Source: an uncultured Anaerolineaceae bacterium (GTDB taxonomy: Bacteria > Chloroflexota > Anaerolineae > Anaerolineales > Anaerolineaceae). From it: a stretch of DNA of 64,000 nucleotides. The DNA is taken from positions 3,875 to 67,874 of the forward strand of contig CALDSL010000003.1 of assembly GCA_937920255.1 (NCBI GenBank), in the 5' to 3' direction. Below are positions 63,510 to 64,000 of this stretch, piece by piece. The position numbers and the translations under genes are program-made. The number at the start of each line of letters is the position of its first letter. Positions within the stretch are counted from its first letter, which is position 1. The notes beneath the pieces were generated by a model. The model saw only the letters and a program-made list of their open reading frames with translations. It was not told the DNA's origin and did not search any database.

Positions 63510-63553
63510 TGTGTGATCCTACCGTTTCTTGTTGTTCGGTTATGTGTGATCCT
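63510..63553. repeat. Direct repeat TGTGTGATCCT, spaced 33 bases
   Basis: Identical 11-base copies at 63510-63520 and 63543-63553, three helical turns apart, lie in the 232-base gap between the divergent DUF362 and permease genes. They may be regulator-binding sites. No clear promoter or riboswitch was seen in the gap. Confidence 0.4.
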
Positions 63554-63666
63554 TTCCGCGTCTACGGCCTTGCAGGTCTTTACGATTTCTTAATACGCGA
63601 ACCCGCTTCCTTAACACGATCCTTATATGCTGGCGATAAGATCAGACACATAGAGATTCATTTGCC

Positions 63667-64000
63667 ATGGAACAAACGCAACCAACAAACATTTTCGAGA
63701 ATACCACGACGCACCAGCCAAAACCCGGCTGGCGCAACTGGTTAATCGGCCATCCGCTCGCAACAGCTGATGCGCCTCACCAAACGATCGGCAAGCTGAT
63801 TGGGCTGGCCGTCTTTTCCTCCGACGCACTGTCATCAGTGGCCTACGGGCCGCAGGAAATGATGATCATCCTTGCCCTGGCGGGAGCGTCCGCCTTGCCG
63901 AACGCGTTGCCTCTGGTCATCGCAATCGCCGTGCTACTGGTGATCCTGACCCTTTCCTACGAGCAAACCATCCACGCCTATCCAGGCGGCGGTGGCGCGT
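63667..64000 (+). CDS. APC-family permease, N-terminal part
   Basis: The reading frame from ATG 63667 runs off the window; 111 residues are visible. KLIGLAVFSSDALSSVAYGPQEMMIIL at about residues 43-69 is the typical first helix of APC-superfamily amino acid permeases, with a second helix (ALPLVIAIAVLLVILTLSY) and then the conserved YPGGGGA turn. The substrate cannot be told. The ribosome-binding site is weak. Confidence 0.82.
   Translation, partial: MEQTQPTNIFENTTTHQPKPGWRNWLIGHPLATADAPHQTIGKLIGLAVFSSDALSSVAYGPQEMMIILALAGASALPNALPLVIAIAVLLVILTLSYEQTIHAYPGGGGA

Noticed and set aside
63450..63666. c-di-AMP (ydaO) riboswitch before the APC permease
   Set aside because: The gap is short and lacks the conserved core of that class; only direct repeats are seen.

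Overview
The window looks like a chromosome segment of a Gram-positive-like, single-membrane bacterium of the Chloroflexota (Anaerolineae type). This placement is inference from gene content: coenzyme F420 synthesis genes, a sortase with an LPETG substrate, a PAC2 protein, a LivM-LivG fusion, an MrfA/MrfB pair and many xanthine-dehydrogenase-family subunits, in G+C-rich DNA with Shine-Dalgarno starts. No rRNA, tRNA, CRISPR array or complete insertion sequence was seen.

Region 1 (1-4903): an M20 peptidase and a DUF1385 gene on the minus strand, then a secreted subtilisin ending in an LPETG sorting signal followed 4 bases later by a lipoprotein-type sortase. Region 2 (4921-24903): a 20-kb block with every gene on the plus strand. 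It opens with an extended -10 promoter and a foldable leader, then holds an SsnA-type aminohydrolase, F420 genes (npdG, cofE, cofD, cofC) and two F420-type oxidoreductases, then two molybdenum hydroxylases built from differently fused subunits, XdhC, a Mn-pyrophosphatase with CBS domains, YqeB, a YqeC-MocA fusion and a second MocA. The YqeB/YqeC/MocA/SsnA set is the known signature of selenium-dependent molybdenum hydroxylases, and here it is joined to F420 biosynthesis. Region 3 (24904-34850): housekeeping and repair genes, including a sirtuin, a class IV aminotransferase, an MrfB-like exonuclease and an MrfA-like helicase carrying an extra HNH domain, an MFS carrier, a prepilin peptidase and a TtcA-like thiolase.

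Region 4 (34851-38576) is AT-richer at its start. It carries a perfect 31-bp inverted repeat, a tyrosine recombinase with a clear promoter and a dif-like inverted repeat just before its start codon, and a second secreted subtilase. Region 5 (38577-43506) is a branched-chain amino acid ABC importer (livK, livH, livM-livG fusion, livF). Region 6 (43507-49524) holds a SpoIIE-type phosphatase, an MFS exporter, a JAMM-like protein, and a manganese catalase with a VIT1-type metal carrier. Region 7 (49679-57450) is a carbohydrate cluster: split transketolase, IclR regulator, IolD-like ThDP enzyme, RpiB-like isomerase, GPH symporter and Gfo/Idh/MocA dehydrogenase, probably one catabolic route. Region 8 (57552-64000): a Cys-rich protein, a PAC2 protein with a tiny zinc-type partner, a PQQ-repeat protein, a DUF362 plus NapH/NapG-like iron-sulfur membrane pair, and the start of an APC permease.

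All family calls were made by reading motifs; no database search was run.
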